In this document: positions 44,811-56,260 of the stretch, in pieces
Layout: the number at the start of each line of letters is the position of its first letter
How positions within the stretch are numbered: the first letter of the stretch is position 1
The notes under the pieces: model-generated
Seen by the model: the letters and a program-made list of their open reading frames with translations, nothing else
Told to the model about the DNA's origin: nothing
Database searches by the model: none
Assembly: GCA_964036315.1 (NCBI GenBank)
Contig: OZ038509.1
Location: 25,583,205 to 25,647,204 of the forward strand
DNA length: 64,000 nucleotides
Source: Acanthosepion esculentum
Taxonomy: Eukaryota > Mollusca > Cephalopoda > Sepiida > Sepiidae
Direction: 5' to 3'
Position numbers and translations under genes: made by a program

Positions 44811-45002
44811 AATTAATAATTCATTCAAGAGAATTACATTATCTCATGATTAAATTATAATTACTTAGCCTCATTTTTTTTTTACTAAATAATCTTACAA
44901 AATCAAATGAGGCATGAAAACTTGTTTCTCCTTAAAAGAAATGAGATTAATCATAGCAAATTTATTTTTTAAATTGTTTTGATAATGTATGTTATGTCCT
45001 CA

Positions 45003-45300
45003 ATTTTACAATTAAAATGTACTGTTGGTCAATTTTACTATAAAAATGTACTGTTGGTCATTTTTACTATAAAAATCTACTGTTGGTCATTTTTACTATA
45101 AAAATCTACTGTTGGTCATTTTTACTATAAAAATCTACTGTTGGTCATTTTTACTATAAAAATCTACTGTTGGTCATTTTTACTATAAAAATCTACTGTT
45201 GGTCATTTTTACTATATAAATCTACTGTTGGTCAATTTTACTATAAAAATGTACTGTTGGTCAATTTTACTATAAAAATGTACTGTTGGTCAATTTAAAA
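45003..45300. repeat. 29-bp tandem repeat, about 10 copies
   Basis: ACTATAAAAAT(C/G)TACTGTTGGTCA with T-rich spacers recurs every 29 bp (for example ACTGTTGGTCA at 45,021 and 45,050). One or two diverged units precede the CCCATAGCTGGG family at 54.8, 59.45 and 60.35 kb, so the array grew within that dispersed element. Confidence 0.92.
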
Positions 45301-45364
45301 AAAAATGTATTGTTTGTATTTTTACTATAAAAATGTATTTTTATACTGTTTTAATTTTTGTTTG

Positions 45365-45535
45365 TGGTTTCACTATTTGCCCATAGCTTGGACCCTAACA
45401 GGTGCTACCACTCCGGGTCATGGTGGACCTGGGAACAATAGCAATTAAGAGGTGGTTCTACACTTCTCAAAACCTCTAACCTCCCAATCAGAGGCTATGC
45501 TGCTAGATTTAGTTTATCATCATACCCAGGAATAA
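45365..45535 (+). repeat. CCCATAGCTGGG-family dispersed repeat
   Basis: Order of shared words: TTCACTATTTGCCCATAGCT, CCCTAACAGGTGCTACCAC, GGTGGACCTGGGAACAA, GCAATTAAGAGGTGGTTC, CTCAAAACCTC, GTTTATCATCATACCCAGGA. Matching copies are at 54,955, 59,575 and 60,395. The type of element is not clear; a SINE is possible. Confidence 0.7.
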
Positions 45536-46198
45536 GAATTATTTGGATACTGACAAGAAAGATATTTAATATGCTTACAGTAAATTTATGCAAGCTAATA
45601 ATTTTGATGTAAATATAAACAATTATTAAGAAAAAAAAAAATTTTTTCAAATGTGATCTGTTTTAGGTAAGAAGGAACATTAATTATATTGGCTTGTGTT
45701 ATTAATATTTGTCATTGCAATTTTAGTGCAATTTTGTGAATATTTTTCTCTCCCTGATGGTTCCAATCTTGAAAGGAATGATAGCAAAAATATCCCTCCT
45801 CCTGCCACTGCAAATTTATAGAAAAACCATACAAATGCTGGGATTTCTTCCAAGTTGAACCACGCATCCGTCATATTTCTGTTCTTTTTTGTCTTGAAGT
45901 CAGAACGCTGCAATCTCTTGTTTGTATCCCCTTTTTGTTTTAACACCATTCTTAGTTTAAGTTTTTGCCTTATTACTATTGCTTTGCTAACATTACTGTT
46001 GCTTTGCCTTATTCATGTTGACTTGCCTTGTACGAGGGTCATTCAATAAATAAGGTGAATTTTTCGGTATAAGGACCTCTAAGACAGATAGAAGCTTACT
46101 CATTTTTATTTTTTTTTGTTTTACTTCTTTTTCACATGGATTTAATTTCTTTTGCAGATTAAAAAAAAACGTTTAGAGTTTTGGCGATTAACAAAGAT

Positions 46199-46835
46199 GG
46201 CCGACCAAGAAGCATGCTCCAGGATTGAACAGCGGTTAGTTATCAAGTTTTTGGTTGCTGAAGGGTGCAAACCAGTTGAAATTCATAGGAGAATGTCAAC
46301 TGTGTATGGTGCCACATGTTTCAGCCAATAAATGTCTACAAGTGGTCTAAATTGTTTAAAGAAGGACGGAGCAGTGTTGAGGATGAAGACAGGCCTGGGA
46401 GGCCTACAGAAGTGAGGTCTCCTGAAGTGATCGAATCAGTCAATGACCTCATTCAGTCTGACAGTGGATGACATTGCAAGGACTTTGAGCTTATCTGTTA
46501 GGACAAACGCAGGGGTCATCAGTCAGAAGAAGTCATCTTGCATCATGACAATGCAAGGCCTCACACAGCAGCCCAAAACGGTGCAGACCATCAACTAGCT
46601 GGTCTGGGAACTGCTCCCTCATCCCCCTTACAGCCCAGACCTTGCCCCTTCAGACTTTCACCTGTTTGAACCCTTGAAAGCGTTCACGAGAGGCACGAAG
46701 TTTAAAAGTGACGATGAAGTCAAAAGTGTTGTGAGCGACTGGCTGAGACATCAGTCCAAAGATTTTTACGCTGAGGGAATACGGAAGCTTGTGCACAGAT
46801 GGGAAAAGTGTGTGACAGTGCTGGGAGACTATGTT
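46199..46835 (+). pseudogene. mariner transposase remnant, plus copy
   Basis: MADQEACSRIEQRLVIKFLV starts at 46,199, with a stop in the FSQ*MSTS region (46,329). A 9-bp loss before [10 protein letters not shown], the shared internal deletion after [17 protein letters not shown] with the second catalytic Asp present, and [13 protein letters not shown] follow in other frames. Inactive. Confidence 0.85.
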
Positions 46836-46843
46836 GAACGCTT

Positions 46844-47383
46844 TCAAGGGACCAAACAGGTGAAAGTCTGAAGGGGCAAGGTCTGGGCTGTAAAGGGGAT
46901 GAGGGAGCAGTTCCCAGCCCAGCTCTTTGATGGTCTGCACCGTTTCGGGTGCTGTGTGAGGCCTTGCATTGTCATGATGCAAGATGACTCCTTCTGACTG
47001 ATGACCCCTGCGTTTGTCCCAACAGATAAACTCAAAGTCCTTGCAATGTCATCCACTGTCACCCTTCTGTCAGACTGAATGAGGTCATTGACTGATTCGA
47101 TGACCTCAGGAGACCTCACTTCTGTAGGCCTCCCAGGCCTGTCTTCATCCTCAACACTGTTCCGTCCTTCTTTAAACAATTTAGCCCACTTGTAGACATT
47201 TTTTTGGCTGAAACATGTGGCACCATACACAGTTGACATTCTCCTATGAATTTCAACTGGTTTGCACCCTTCAGCAACCAAAAACTTGATAACTAACCGC
47301 TGTTCAATCCTGGGGCATGCTTCTTGGTCGGCCATCTTTGTTAATCGACAAAACTCTGAAAGTTTTATTTTTTTAATCTGCAA
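46844..47383 (-). pseudogene. mariner transposase remnant, minus copy
   Basis: A 179-codon frame covers the N-terminal helix-turn-helix region (MADQEACPRIEQRLVIKFLV... [51 protein letters not shown]). After the internal deletion it continues in the wrong frame. The catalytic motifs ([29 protein letters not shown]) are in the overlapping frame at 46,650-46,982. It is the best-preserved DNA-binding part of the three copies but cannot make a transposase. Confidence 0.88.
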
Positions 47384-47931
47384 AAGAAATTAAATCTATG
47401 TGAAAAAGAAGTAAAACAAAATAAAAAATAAAAAAAGTAAGCTTCTATCTGTATTAGAGGTCCTTATACCGAAAAATTCACCTTATTTATTGAATGACCC
47501 TCGTATATATTGTTTGTTTAGCCTTAATGTTGCCTTGTTCTCTTCCTTTTGTGATTGCTTATTGCAATCATTGTCAGTTCTGTTTGTTGGGGGTTTCTGC
47601 CAATTATATTAAACCCGGGACAATTCCTCTATCCTATTACAGCCAGAATTTACAAATTCCCTACATTAATATGAACGATCAGTTAGAAAAGTTTATGCAA
47701 AACTTTGAGTGTATAGTTTTTGAAGTTAACTTATACCTTTAAATGTGAAATGAAACAATTATTTTTATCTTGTTAAAAAGTAGAAATCAAACCAATTATA
47801 TACAACTACATCTGTGCATACTACAAACAAAAGACTACCTTTCACTAAACCAAATTGATTATCCCTTAAAATATTTAAGGAGACAAGTCATGTTCTGAGA
47901 CACTCACTAAAAGCCAACTTTTTTGAATATA

Positions 47932-48934
47932 CAGTCTCTTCCAAAAATACTGGAATGGCAAGGCCAATTTTAAAAAAAATTTTATTAATTGAAGACTTTT
48001 GGGTTTAAAATCAAAGAATGAATATGAAACAAGAATTCAGAATTTCAGCTTTTATTTCCTGCTATTTATATTTAGATGTGTTAAACAACTTAGGACATAC
48101 CACCTTTTGTATCAGATCACCCCATTTTTAGGTGAGCAAAAGTAAAGGAACAGATAGTCTTAAAGTAAATAACATTATTATTTGGTGGCATTACACTTGT
48201 TTGCGATAACTGCATCAAGCCTGAAACCCATTGACAACACAAAGCACTTGCATTCTTCATTTGCGATGCTTTTTCCAGACTTTTAATGCAGCCTCAGTTC
48301 TAATTTGTTTTGGGGTGTTTCTTTCTTCAGTCTCCTCTTCGGGAGATCAAATGCATATTCTATTGGATACAGGTCCTGTGATTGACTTTGGCCAGTGTAA
48401 AACTGTCCACTTTTTCCACCTGATGAAATCATTTGTTGTGTTGGCAATATGTTTTGGGTCATTGCCCTTCTGCATGATAAACTTCCTCCCAATTAGTTTT
48501 CTAGTTTTCTTGCATTTCTCTGTAAATTGGCAGATGAAATGTTTCTGTAGACTTCTGAATTCATGTTGCTGTTACCATCATGAGTTCCATCATCAGTAAA
48601 TAAGATTGAGCCTGTTCCAGAAGCAGCCCATGCAAGCCCAAGTCAAAGACACTGCCTCCTGGTTTACAGATTCACAGATGAGCTTGCATGCTTTGGATCA
48701 TTAGCAGATCTTTTCTTTCTCTACGCCTTTGGCCTTTCCATCAATTTGAATTACCTTTGTTTCATCAGACCATAAAACCTTCTTCCAGAACTTTTGTCGC
48801 TCATCTCTGTACTTGTTTGCGAATTCCAATCTGGACTCACCATTCTTATTGCTGATGAGTGGTTTACATCTTGTGGTATGGCCTCTATATTTCTCCTCTC
48901 AAATTCTTTTTTGAATGGTGGGTTGTGAAATCTT
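47932..48934 (-). mobile_element. 5'-truncated Tc1-like transposon
   Basis: The intact 3' terminus reads CAGTCTCTTCCAAAAATACT after a TA. The minus strand then carries a broken Tc1 transposase: remnants of CRHNK, PKTYCQHNK-type reading around the HNDPKH motif, YPIEYAFDLPKRRLK (the catalytic-Glu segment, 48,330-48,380) and LDAVIAN near 48,205. The 5' part and left inverted repeat are missing; it joins LINE sequence at about 48,935. From memory it resembles a Tc1 group abundant in teleost fish. Confidence 0.78.
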
Positions 48935-49420
48935 ATTATTGGCCCCGATCTGGCGTCTCGGCTTAAGTCACTTTCCTACTGCCACATATGGTCCAGTACT
49001 CCTGCTATATATCTAGAGCTCCTTGATAAAATCCAAAGAAGAATCAGCAATATTATTGGCCCCAATCTGGCATCTCAGCTTCAGTCACTTCCCCACTGCC
49101 ATAATGTTGCTTCCCTGTGCCTTTTCTATAAACATTTTCATGGTAATGGTCCAGATGAGGTTTTTTCTATGGTATTTTATGAATTTAAGTGCAGTACTAG
49201 ATTAGCAATAAGGTCTCACCAATTTACAGTCAAATTGGTTAGATGTAACCGTAAGTTCTATGCTAACAGTTTCTTTTCTCACATTTCTCACCTGTGGAAC
49301 TCTCTATGGTTTCCTGTTAAATCTTCTAAACAGGGAATAAATGATAAATCTCTGCTCCTGTTCAAAAGACTGGGAAGGAGTGTGAACCAGAAGAGTAGCG
49401 AACATATCTACTCCTTTTTT
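48935..49420 (+). mobile_element. LINE reverse transcriptase C-terminal fragments
   Basis: Two partly overlapping pieces of the same region read IIGPDLASRL / IIGPNLASQLQSLPHCHNVA, then a broken frame. The frame 49,169-49,423 holds EFKCSTRLAIRSHQFTVKLV and ISHLWNSL, homologous to the fragment at 28.35-28.80 kb. Stops and shifts are present. Confidence 0.72.
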
Positions 49421-49689
49421 TGATGGGGATGAGGAGTTATCATTATTGACGTTATTTATAAACAACCAGAAACATGAGGACAATAGTCCAAATATAAACC
49501 ATGTAAACTATCTATTCGTATTAATCTGACAGCTTCACATCTTAATCAAAAGTTAATTCTGAAAGTGATTACTCGGCCTTGTGGGTGATGAACTATTCTC
49601 CACCCTGCAACCATTATCACATAAATAAAACATTACTAGCTTCTCGCTATTCTGTCACTATCACATATGTCCTTGGTCCATCAGAGCTA

Positions 49690-49890
49690 GAACCCACTAT
49701 TCCATGTTCACAGTGTGGAACTCCCAGGAGGATGCTTCCCTGACAACTACAATCTTGGTCTCTTCAAGTCTGGGTTCAACCAATATCTATCCTACATGTC
49801 CTCAGTAATGTGAACTTCCTTCCCACTGCCTTATGACAACCTCACTCAGTAAAACTCTACTGTGGGTGGACCTTGAACCTTGTACTGGGT
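49690..49890 (+). mobile_element. LINE 3'-end fragment
   Basis: GTGTGGAACTCCCAGGAGGA, CTTCCCTGACAACTACAATC and TTCAAGTCTGGGTTCAACC correspond to the WNSLP...CFPDNYNLGLFKSGFN tail of the LINE ORF. Short and diverged. Confidence 0.5.
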
Positions 49891-49984
49891 GAAATTAATA
49901 AAATTTGTTCTCCACTTGTCATTTGAAGATAGACTTGCTACCAAACCTTCCTTGGGTAGAATAATCACCAGTAGTGAAAAACAA

Positions 49985-50495
49985 CACTGGTTAACTCCCA
50001 ATGAAAAAGGAGTCACAGTCAGGAATCCTGTGACCTCTTCGGGTCATAGAGGCACCACATCTACCACAGCCATAGCAACAATGGTGTTTCCTGGGCAAGA
50101 CACCCTGACGGAGCCCAACCCTCTCCAAGTTCGTTTGAATTCAGATTTTTTCTTATACTAGACTGTTTGCCAACCAAAGCTATAGGGCCCAATCATTTCT
50201 GCTATTTATCCATAGATGGGAAAAGAAATGGATTCATGCCTTTCCCAAGGGTATTAGTACATAAGTGAATGTATAGTGGCATGGGGCTTCAGTGTTTTAA
50301 TGAAGTGTTAATTTATTTTTATGAGTGTAGCTTTTCCTAAATCACAGTCACGAATTCTGTGACCTCTTACGGTCACAGGGGCACCACATCTACCACAACC
50401 ATAGCAACAATGGTGTTTCCTGGGCAAGACACTCTGATGGAGCCCAACACTCTCCAAGCTCATTTGAATTCAGATTTTTAAGACTATAGGACCCA
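49985..50495. repeat. Direct repeat pair about 355 bp apart
   Basis: Copies at about 49,990-50,150 and 50,345-50,485 share GGCACCACATCTACCACA, CCATAGCAACAATGGTGTTT, CCTGGGCAAGACAC and GAATTCAGATTTTT. The spacer contains a partial SINE-like block (50,200-50,290). The frame at 49,880-50,161 is not a recognised gene. Confidence 0.75.
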
Positions 50496-50689
50496 ATCTG
50501 TCCTGCTATTTACCCATAGCTGTTACAATCAATTATACAAATACCCTTGAGAAATATATGTATCCATCTTTTCTCCACCAACTAGGGGTTAAATAACATA
50601 GCAGATTGGACAGATCTAATACCTATGTATATAAATAGGATGATTTATCTTATATTAAGATGAAGTTAGAAACCTGTTGTAGCATACCT

Positions 50690-50985
50690 ATGGATGATAA
50701 TGGTATGCCCCAATTCCCATAAATACAGTCGAAGGGAAGAGTCTCATTTCGGGAAAAACCTACCCAACCCCATTTTATACAGGGTCTACAAGCTCGGGAA
50801 CCCCACATTAAATTTGACCTTGTGCCACATAAGACTTCATGGGGCAGTTGTTAGATACTGTCTGCAGTTGGAGATGCAGTGTGGAATTCACTTGGCTCAC
50901 TTCTAGTAGTTGACTACTACTTCTACGTGGCGCTGGTGAATCTTATATGTGTTGTTCTTGTCCTAAGTATTATCGTTAATAACCA
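50690..50985 (+). repeat. Dispersed repeat, paralogue of 4.75-4.96 kb
   Basis: This is the longer of two opposed copies. It also contains AATTTGACCTTGTGCCACA with CATGGGGC, which resembles ACTCCGACCTTGTGTCACA at 23,934, so part is shared with the U2-like locus. Confidence 0.55.
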
Positions 50986-51107
50986 ACTTTCATGTGATTA
51001 TTCTATTCAGTAACACTCCCTAGGTTATAACAAAACCAATCCCTCTTTTCTTGACCACAAGAGACTCCATACCTTTCTTTACTAGATAAAATGTATTAAG
51101 TAACTAT

Positions 51108-51660
51108 TGTTATAGACAAGCGTATGGTTGCAAGACAGAAATACGACAACAGCAGAAATAGATCTACGTGATTTATTTCAATAGGAACGTGTGGTTTTGG
51201 GACAGCTACCTTGTGGTATAGTTCATAAGCCGGGTGCTGATCCAGGTTGATCTCTCATAGTAGTTCCCACTGGTTGGCGTGGCGTTCCTCCTGCTAACTG
51301 CTGCTGATTGCTGCTGACTGCCCAGACTGACTGTGACAGATCTTTTCCCCGGCCTCCCGTTGACTGCCTTGTACTTCCCCGTGTGACCCTTTTTATGGCA
51401 TTTTTTATGGCTTAACAGGCTCGAAAAACGATATGAGTATAATTAGGAGGGAAGCATTTTTATTGGTCGAAAAATAGAAGCACTTTGAAATATTATTTTA
51501 TTTTTCGACCGGAACTCGTGCGTCGGGCCTATGCGTAAACGACGATAATGGTCATTTTGTGACGGGGCCTTGTCCCGTTCACATCCGACTCTCGCTCTTG
51601 AGTATGTTAGTTTATTTGCGAGCAAATCAGCCAAGATATGTCTTATTTTATTTCATAACA
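51108..51660 (-). mobile_element. Solo LTR of an LTR retrotransposon
   Basis: Ends are TGTTAT...ATAACA (TG...CA), flanked by a 4-bp duplication CTAT (51,104-51,107 and 51,661-51,664). Read on the minus strand there is a TATA-like CATAAAAAGGG (51,388-51,398) and, about 210 bp downstream, an AATAAA signal (51,172-51,177), so U3-R-U5 order fits a 553-bp LTR. No internal region adjoins it, so it is a solo LTR from recombination. The 4-bp duplication would suit a Gypsy-like element, but class is not proven. Confidence 0.75.
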
Positions 51661-52264
51661 CTATTAATTAAATAGATCTTGTGACGTATAAGTGAATTAG
51701 AAGGTAGACTGGACTCTCTTGACCTGGTTAGCAACCAGTCTAGGAGAAGGAAAGATTCTTGCATCATATGGTTGTACAGATGTCATAATAGTGAGAAACG
51801 TATTAATATATTTCTTCTTCATCCAGCTATGGGTTCAATTGTAAAGGTGACTTGACTCATCAATATTGGTTGGCAAGCAGTCTAGGAGAAAGGCAACTCT
51901 GAATTCAGAATTACTTGGGCCTGATGCTAACAAATCTATCCAGTGAGAACCTATTTGTTATGGAAACCTCAATAGCAATGCTTAGCATGTTTAGAGCCAT
52001 ACATCAAGTACAACTCATGGGGTCTAAGGGACTTAATTTCGGGAAAGTGTTATTGAGTATATGGTGGTGGTGGGGAATTTGTTTCTTTTCACTCTTCAAA
52101 TGTAACAAGCCATTCTTTATAAAAAAGCTTTGAGGTAGATTATTTTTTAAAGAAACCCTAAAACTGATTTTTTTTATTTTTATGGTTGATCGACCTTTTG
52201 TAAGTTATTTAAAGCCGTAAAATATCTTTAGATTGTAAGAATTTCCTGGAGAAAACAATAATTA
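51661..52264. other. Unassigned stretch, no gene seen
   Basis: Contains two diverged GCAAGCAGTCTAGGAGAA-type words (51,729 and 51,872), perhaps an old direct repeat. No domain or RNA was recognised in the frame at 51,915-52,133. Confidence 0.35.
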
Positions 52265-52430
52265 GTCCTACTAATTAATCCATAGTAGGGGGAGAAAATA
52301 TGGATTCATGCATTTTTTCAAGGGTATTTTCTGCAAAAGTGAATATAATAAACCCGACTGAAATTGGAACTCAGCTACCCGATTTCTATTTCCAAGCCAT
52401 TATCTATTACACCACCCGCACATCCAAGCT
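52265..52430 (-). repeat. SINE-like repeat with tRNA-like head
   Basis: On the minus strand, AATAGATAATGGC and GAGTTCCAATTTC sit at A- and B-box-like spacing, followed by the body shared with 33,130-33,290. Boxes are degenerate. From 52,431 to 53,509 no feature was recognised. Confidence 0.4.
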
Positions 52431-53509
52431 TACAGCATCTGGTATTCTCAAGCAGTCACCGAACCAGGTACTGGCCACACATGACATTGCTTAATTTTGG
52501 TCATCGTACAAGAACTGGTGTTTCAACATGATATAGCTACAAGCCCCCAAAACAGAGGCTGAGGAAAAAGGTAGGTCGATTGGACCCGAATTGCCAGCAG
52601 CTTTAGGAAGTTCTTCAAATCTATATAGAATGACCAAAGTATTTTTTTATTAATAACATTATCACTTATCTTGACATTCTGTTGACCAAACAAAATACCA
52701 TTTATTTTGTCAGTATCAACAGATTATCACTGACCTTAATAAATATATCAGCCAAACCATTCTTTGTGCTGCTCTTGCCGCTGAGACGATTAAAGTGGAC
52801 ATCAGTTTGGTCAAGTTAAGACATCTATCATTTTAAACCAAATTAATCTGACATGTCCTGACGTTCCTCAGAATTGTCCTCATTTAAAGAGAAAAGTTAG
52901 AATTGCCGTTTGAAAGAGGATCACTCTACCAATGTTCATAATTTGGTTTTCGTGAATGTTCCTCAATCAGGCTAAATAGAAAGTCTTTGGAATTGTTCAG
53001 CAAAAGGGATCAATACAAGGACAATGTAATCAAATGTAGTCAATTCAAATATTGATCGCTGACTTGACCAATCGTTAGATTAAGAGAATTCATTGAAGCA
53101 AACCGAACAGTTTGCCACTCAAGTGATATAAAACTCTAAAGTGAATGCTGTTGCCTACATTCTTCTTTTACATGTGCTTTCAGAATGTAGGGAATTATGG
53201 CTCTCTACAACTTCCTGATAGAAACTTTTGATTAATCATCAAAGATTGCATCATCAAAGATTTTCTAAGCATAACAATAAAATTCATGTACAGGCCAACC
53301 AAAAAGACCAATGTACTTTTTGAGGATGTTGATCCAAAACAATGAGACCTGACTCTCAATAGTTACAAGGATAACAATACAGTGTTGAGTCTATGAGATA
53401 GATGCTCTTTAACTTTGGGAAGGGTCATTAATAAACCAAATTTTCGGCTGATCCATTCTTCAGAAAATAAAGGAATTGTCTCTCAGAAAAACAATAAATA
53501 TGATGGAAA

Positions 53510-53925
53510 ATGTTTATTTTAAAAATTGTTGATTCCAATTCGTAGGAAGGACTGCAAAAACATCCCTCTACCCAAATTTATAGACAAGGCACACATATGC
53601 ATGCTGGGATTTCTTCCTAGCCAATAAGATAGGCCACTTCTCAGTCTCATCCACCATATTTCTATTCTTTCTTGTTCTGAATTCGGAATGCTGCAATCAC
53701 TCATCTGTATCTCTTATATGTATTAACACCATTCTTAGTTTGATAACTTTTTACCTTATTAATATTACTTTGCCTTATGGCTGTTGTTTTGTTTTGCATA
53801 TATTGTTTGCTCAGTAATATTTTTGCCTTATTCTTTTCTTTTCTTTCTCTTGTTATAGTTTATTGCAAACTTTGACAATCTGTTGGACATGTCTGCCAAT
53901 TACATTTAACCATAAGCAATTACTC
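53510..53925 (+). repeat. Large dispersed repeat, second copy
   Basis: Uninterrupted counterpart of 45,690-46,030 plus 47,506-47,600: CATCCCTCTACCCAAATTTA, GCTGGGATTTCTTCC, ATTAACACCATTCTTAGTTT, then TTGCCTTATT words and TGTCTGCCAATTACATTTAA. It gives the pre-insertion sequence for the fold-back mariner. Confidence 0.6.
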
Positions 53926-53960
53926 GACAGAAATGGTCTAAATCATGATAATGTTTTATC

Positions 53961-54612
53961 AAAGAAATTCAGACAACTTAAGACTATTACTACTTGGTGG
54001 AAAGTCAAGAGAAATAAGATGAAAGAAATACTAGTGAAAAATGAATAATAACTGCCAAGGCTTCATCTAAGAAATGCAGACAATTTAAGACTATTACTAC
54101 TTGGTGGAAAAGCAAGAGAAATAAGATGAAAGAAATACTAGTCAAAAATGAATAATAATTGCCAAGGCTTCATCTAAGAAATTCAGACAATTTAAGACTA
54201 TTACTACTTGGTGGGAAAGCAAGAGAAATAAGATGAAAGAAATACTAGTGAAAAATGAATAATAATTGACAAGGCTACATGTAAGAAATTCAGACAACTT
54301 AAGACTATTACTACTTGGTGGAATCGCAAGAGAAATAAGATGAAAGAAATACTAGTGAAAAATGAATACTAATTGCCAAGGCTTCATCTAAGAAATTCAG
54401 ACAAATTAAGACTATTACTACTTGGTGGAAAAGCAAGAGAAATAAGATGAAAGAAATACTAGTGAAAAATGAATAATAATTGCCAAGGCTTCATCTAAGA
54501 GATTCAGACAACTTAAGACTATTACTACTTGGTGGAAAAGCAAGAGAAATAAGATGAAAGAAATACTAGTCAAAAATGAATAATAACTGCCAAGGCTTCA
54601 TCTAAGAAATTG
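53961..54612. repeat. 107-bp tandem repeat, 6 copies
   Basis: AGACTATTACTACTTGGTGG occurs at 53,981, 54,088, 54,195, 54,302, 54,409 and 54,516. Each unit also has AAGAGAAATAAGATGAAAG and CCAAGGCTTCATCTAAG. The 61-codon frame at its start is not a gene. Confidence 0.96.
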
Positions 54613-54799
54613 TTGATGTTATATTTTGGAATAAAGTTTGATTCTTTGACAAATTGTAGGATATTATATGGATTAAGTTCATGTAAAAGTTCTTTCATGT
54701 TGGTTATTTGGTTGCTGACTGATTTCCTTTTGTTTAATGCCAAAATCTAAACATTTTGAAAACAATTTCATGGTTTCAACTAACTATATTTTTGTCTGC

Positions 54800-55120
54800 A
54801 TTCAACGACAGATAAAATGTATTGTTGGCCATTTTGCTTTGAAATTGTATTGTTGACAATTTTACTATAAATATGTACTGTTGGTAATTTTATTATATAA
54901 AAATGTATTTACTATAGAAATGTATTTTTATACTTTCATAATGTTTAGTTGTTGTTTGGGTGTTCACTATTTTCCCATAGCTGGGACCCTAACAAGTGCT
55001 ACAACCCAAGGTCAGGGTGGACCTGAGAACAACAGCAATTAAAAGGTGTTTCCAAGCTCCTCAAAACGTCCAATCAGTAACCTTCTCCCAGATGTAGTTT
55101 GTCATAATACCAGGACTTAA
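54800..55120 (+). repeat. CCCATAGCTGGG-family repeat with 29-bp-like leader
   Basis: Two or three diverged 29-bp-like units (TGTATTGTTGGCC, TACTGTTGGTAATTTT) lead into CCCATAGCTGGGACCCTAAC at 54,978. From 55,121 to 55,925 no gene is recognised; the 82-codon plus frame at 55,543 has no known domain. Confidence 0.65.
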
Positions 55121-55930
55121 TAAATTTGAGTAACATAACTAGTAACTGTTTTTAGTATTATAATTACTATAGTGTTTATGCAAAGTTGGTAGTAACATTT
55201 ATTTTGGGGAAAATAAATAAGAATTTGATTTCTTTAACCAGTTAATCTTTGTGTTCTAACTGATAAAGTAGCTACACCTGACATGAATGCTTTCCGAGTT
55301 AAGGGATGTGAATTTTAATTACGTCTAACTCATGTGGTTTACAGTTATAGCGACAATTTGGGAGCTGCAATAAAAAGCAAATGAAAAAAAATATTTGTAT
55401 TAAAATAGTGCACTTTTCTAAAATGGTAGCTGCAACCATTCATACCATTGAGTGCTCTTATTAAACTAATCACAATTATATTTTCCTTGTCGAATTACCA
55501 ACGGATTTGGAGTATTCGAATTATTGATCTTTTTTTTGTTTTTTGAAGACATTTTGTTTATTGATTGAAAGAAGTCAGAGGTTTCTAATTGGCAGGCATA
55601 AAATAGTTTGCTTGAAACAAGGTCAAAAAGAAGAACAGGAAAAAATAATTAAGCCTAATTCTTCTATATTTAACCCTTTTAAAACCAGAAGCCCTCAGAT
55701 ATGCCTGCAAGCATTATATGCTTTCAGTCCAGGAGCACCTGAATTGAGTAGCATGGTATTTCGAAATATAGCATTAACAACCTTCACATGATCAGCTGGA
55801 GGTGCTATCTGCTGAATTATCAAAATGGTGTCATAAAAGTAACTAATAATAACAAAAGTCATTGAAACAAAGCAAGTTCAGTCGACCAATGATGACAATT
55901 CCAGAACAACATAACTATAAACAATTTTTT

Positions 55931-56260
55931 CTATCCTCTGCCAGCCGCTATGATGGAGAAAGCATTACCTCGAACCGTCACCAGTGAGACACGCTGCAAG
56001 AGCCACTCCGTTTCGCAAGGCTTGTTCCTTAATTGAGACGCAATCGCGCCAATCCTCCGAAGGAACGCCATCGAACGAGGGCCAATAACCCCTGAAGTCT
56101 CCACTGCCACAGGAGTAAAAAAAAATCTATCAGCAAGAGAAGAATATTTAGCTATTTTTTTTATCTCTGCGTCTCGGGCAACGAACCCCGGCTCAACCGC
56201 GGACCTGATCAAATTACCGGCCGAGAATGTATCTGCACAGGTCGCATCCCAAATCAACGA
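55931..56260 (-). pseudogene. C-terminal fragment of a transposon-encoded protein
   Basis: The minus-strand frame reads LIWDATCADTFSAGN..., AKYSSLADRFFFTPVAVETS, GVIGPRSMAFLRRIGAIASQ and LLQRVSLVTVRGNAFSIIAA, then a stop. I recall this WDATC..DTF / VETSGV.GP / QR.SL...RGNA module as the last part of proteins spread widely through metazoan mobile elements, often downstream of reverse transcriptase-like sequence. It is open over 108 codons but lacks any start in context and everything upstream. The exact element class is uncertain. Confidence 0.6.

Larger units (their letters stand above)
46033..47503. mobile_element. Fold-back mariner: two opposed copies in one TA-flanked unit
   Basis: TA duplications at 46,031-46,032 and 47,504-47,505 flank a unit whose two ends are both the mariner 5' terminus (CGAGGGTCATTCAATAAATA). 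A plus-strand copy runs 46,033 to about 46,840. A minus-strand copy runs from 47,503 back to about 46,840 and lacks the 3' third. The 3' terminal repeat is missing from both. The stem is roughly 650 bp on each side of a loop of about 160 bp. Confidence 0.85.
45690..47750 (+). repeat. Large dispersed repeat split by mariner
   Basis: Bases 45,690-46,030 and 47,506-47,750 are one element interrupted at a TA. The left half (GCTGGGATTTCTTCC, CATATTTCTGTTC, AACACCATTCTTAGTTT) aligns with 53,510-53,760. The right half (TTGTCAGTTCTGTTTGTTGG, TGCCAATTA) aligns with 53,870-53,915 and, inverted, with 57,540-57,580, 57,950-57,990 and 58,160-58,200. The pyrimidine-rich middle (TTGCCTTATT, TTGCTTTGC) is the unit amplified at 58.2-59.3 kb. 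Element class unknown. Confidence 0.6.
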
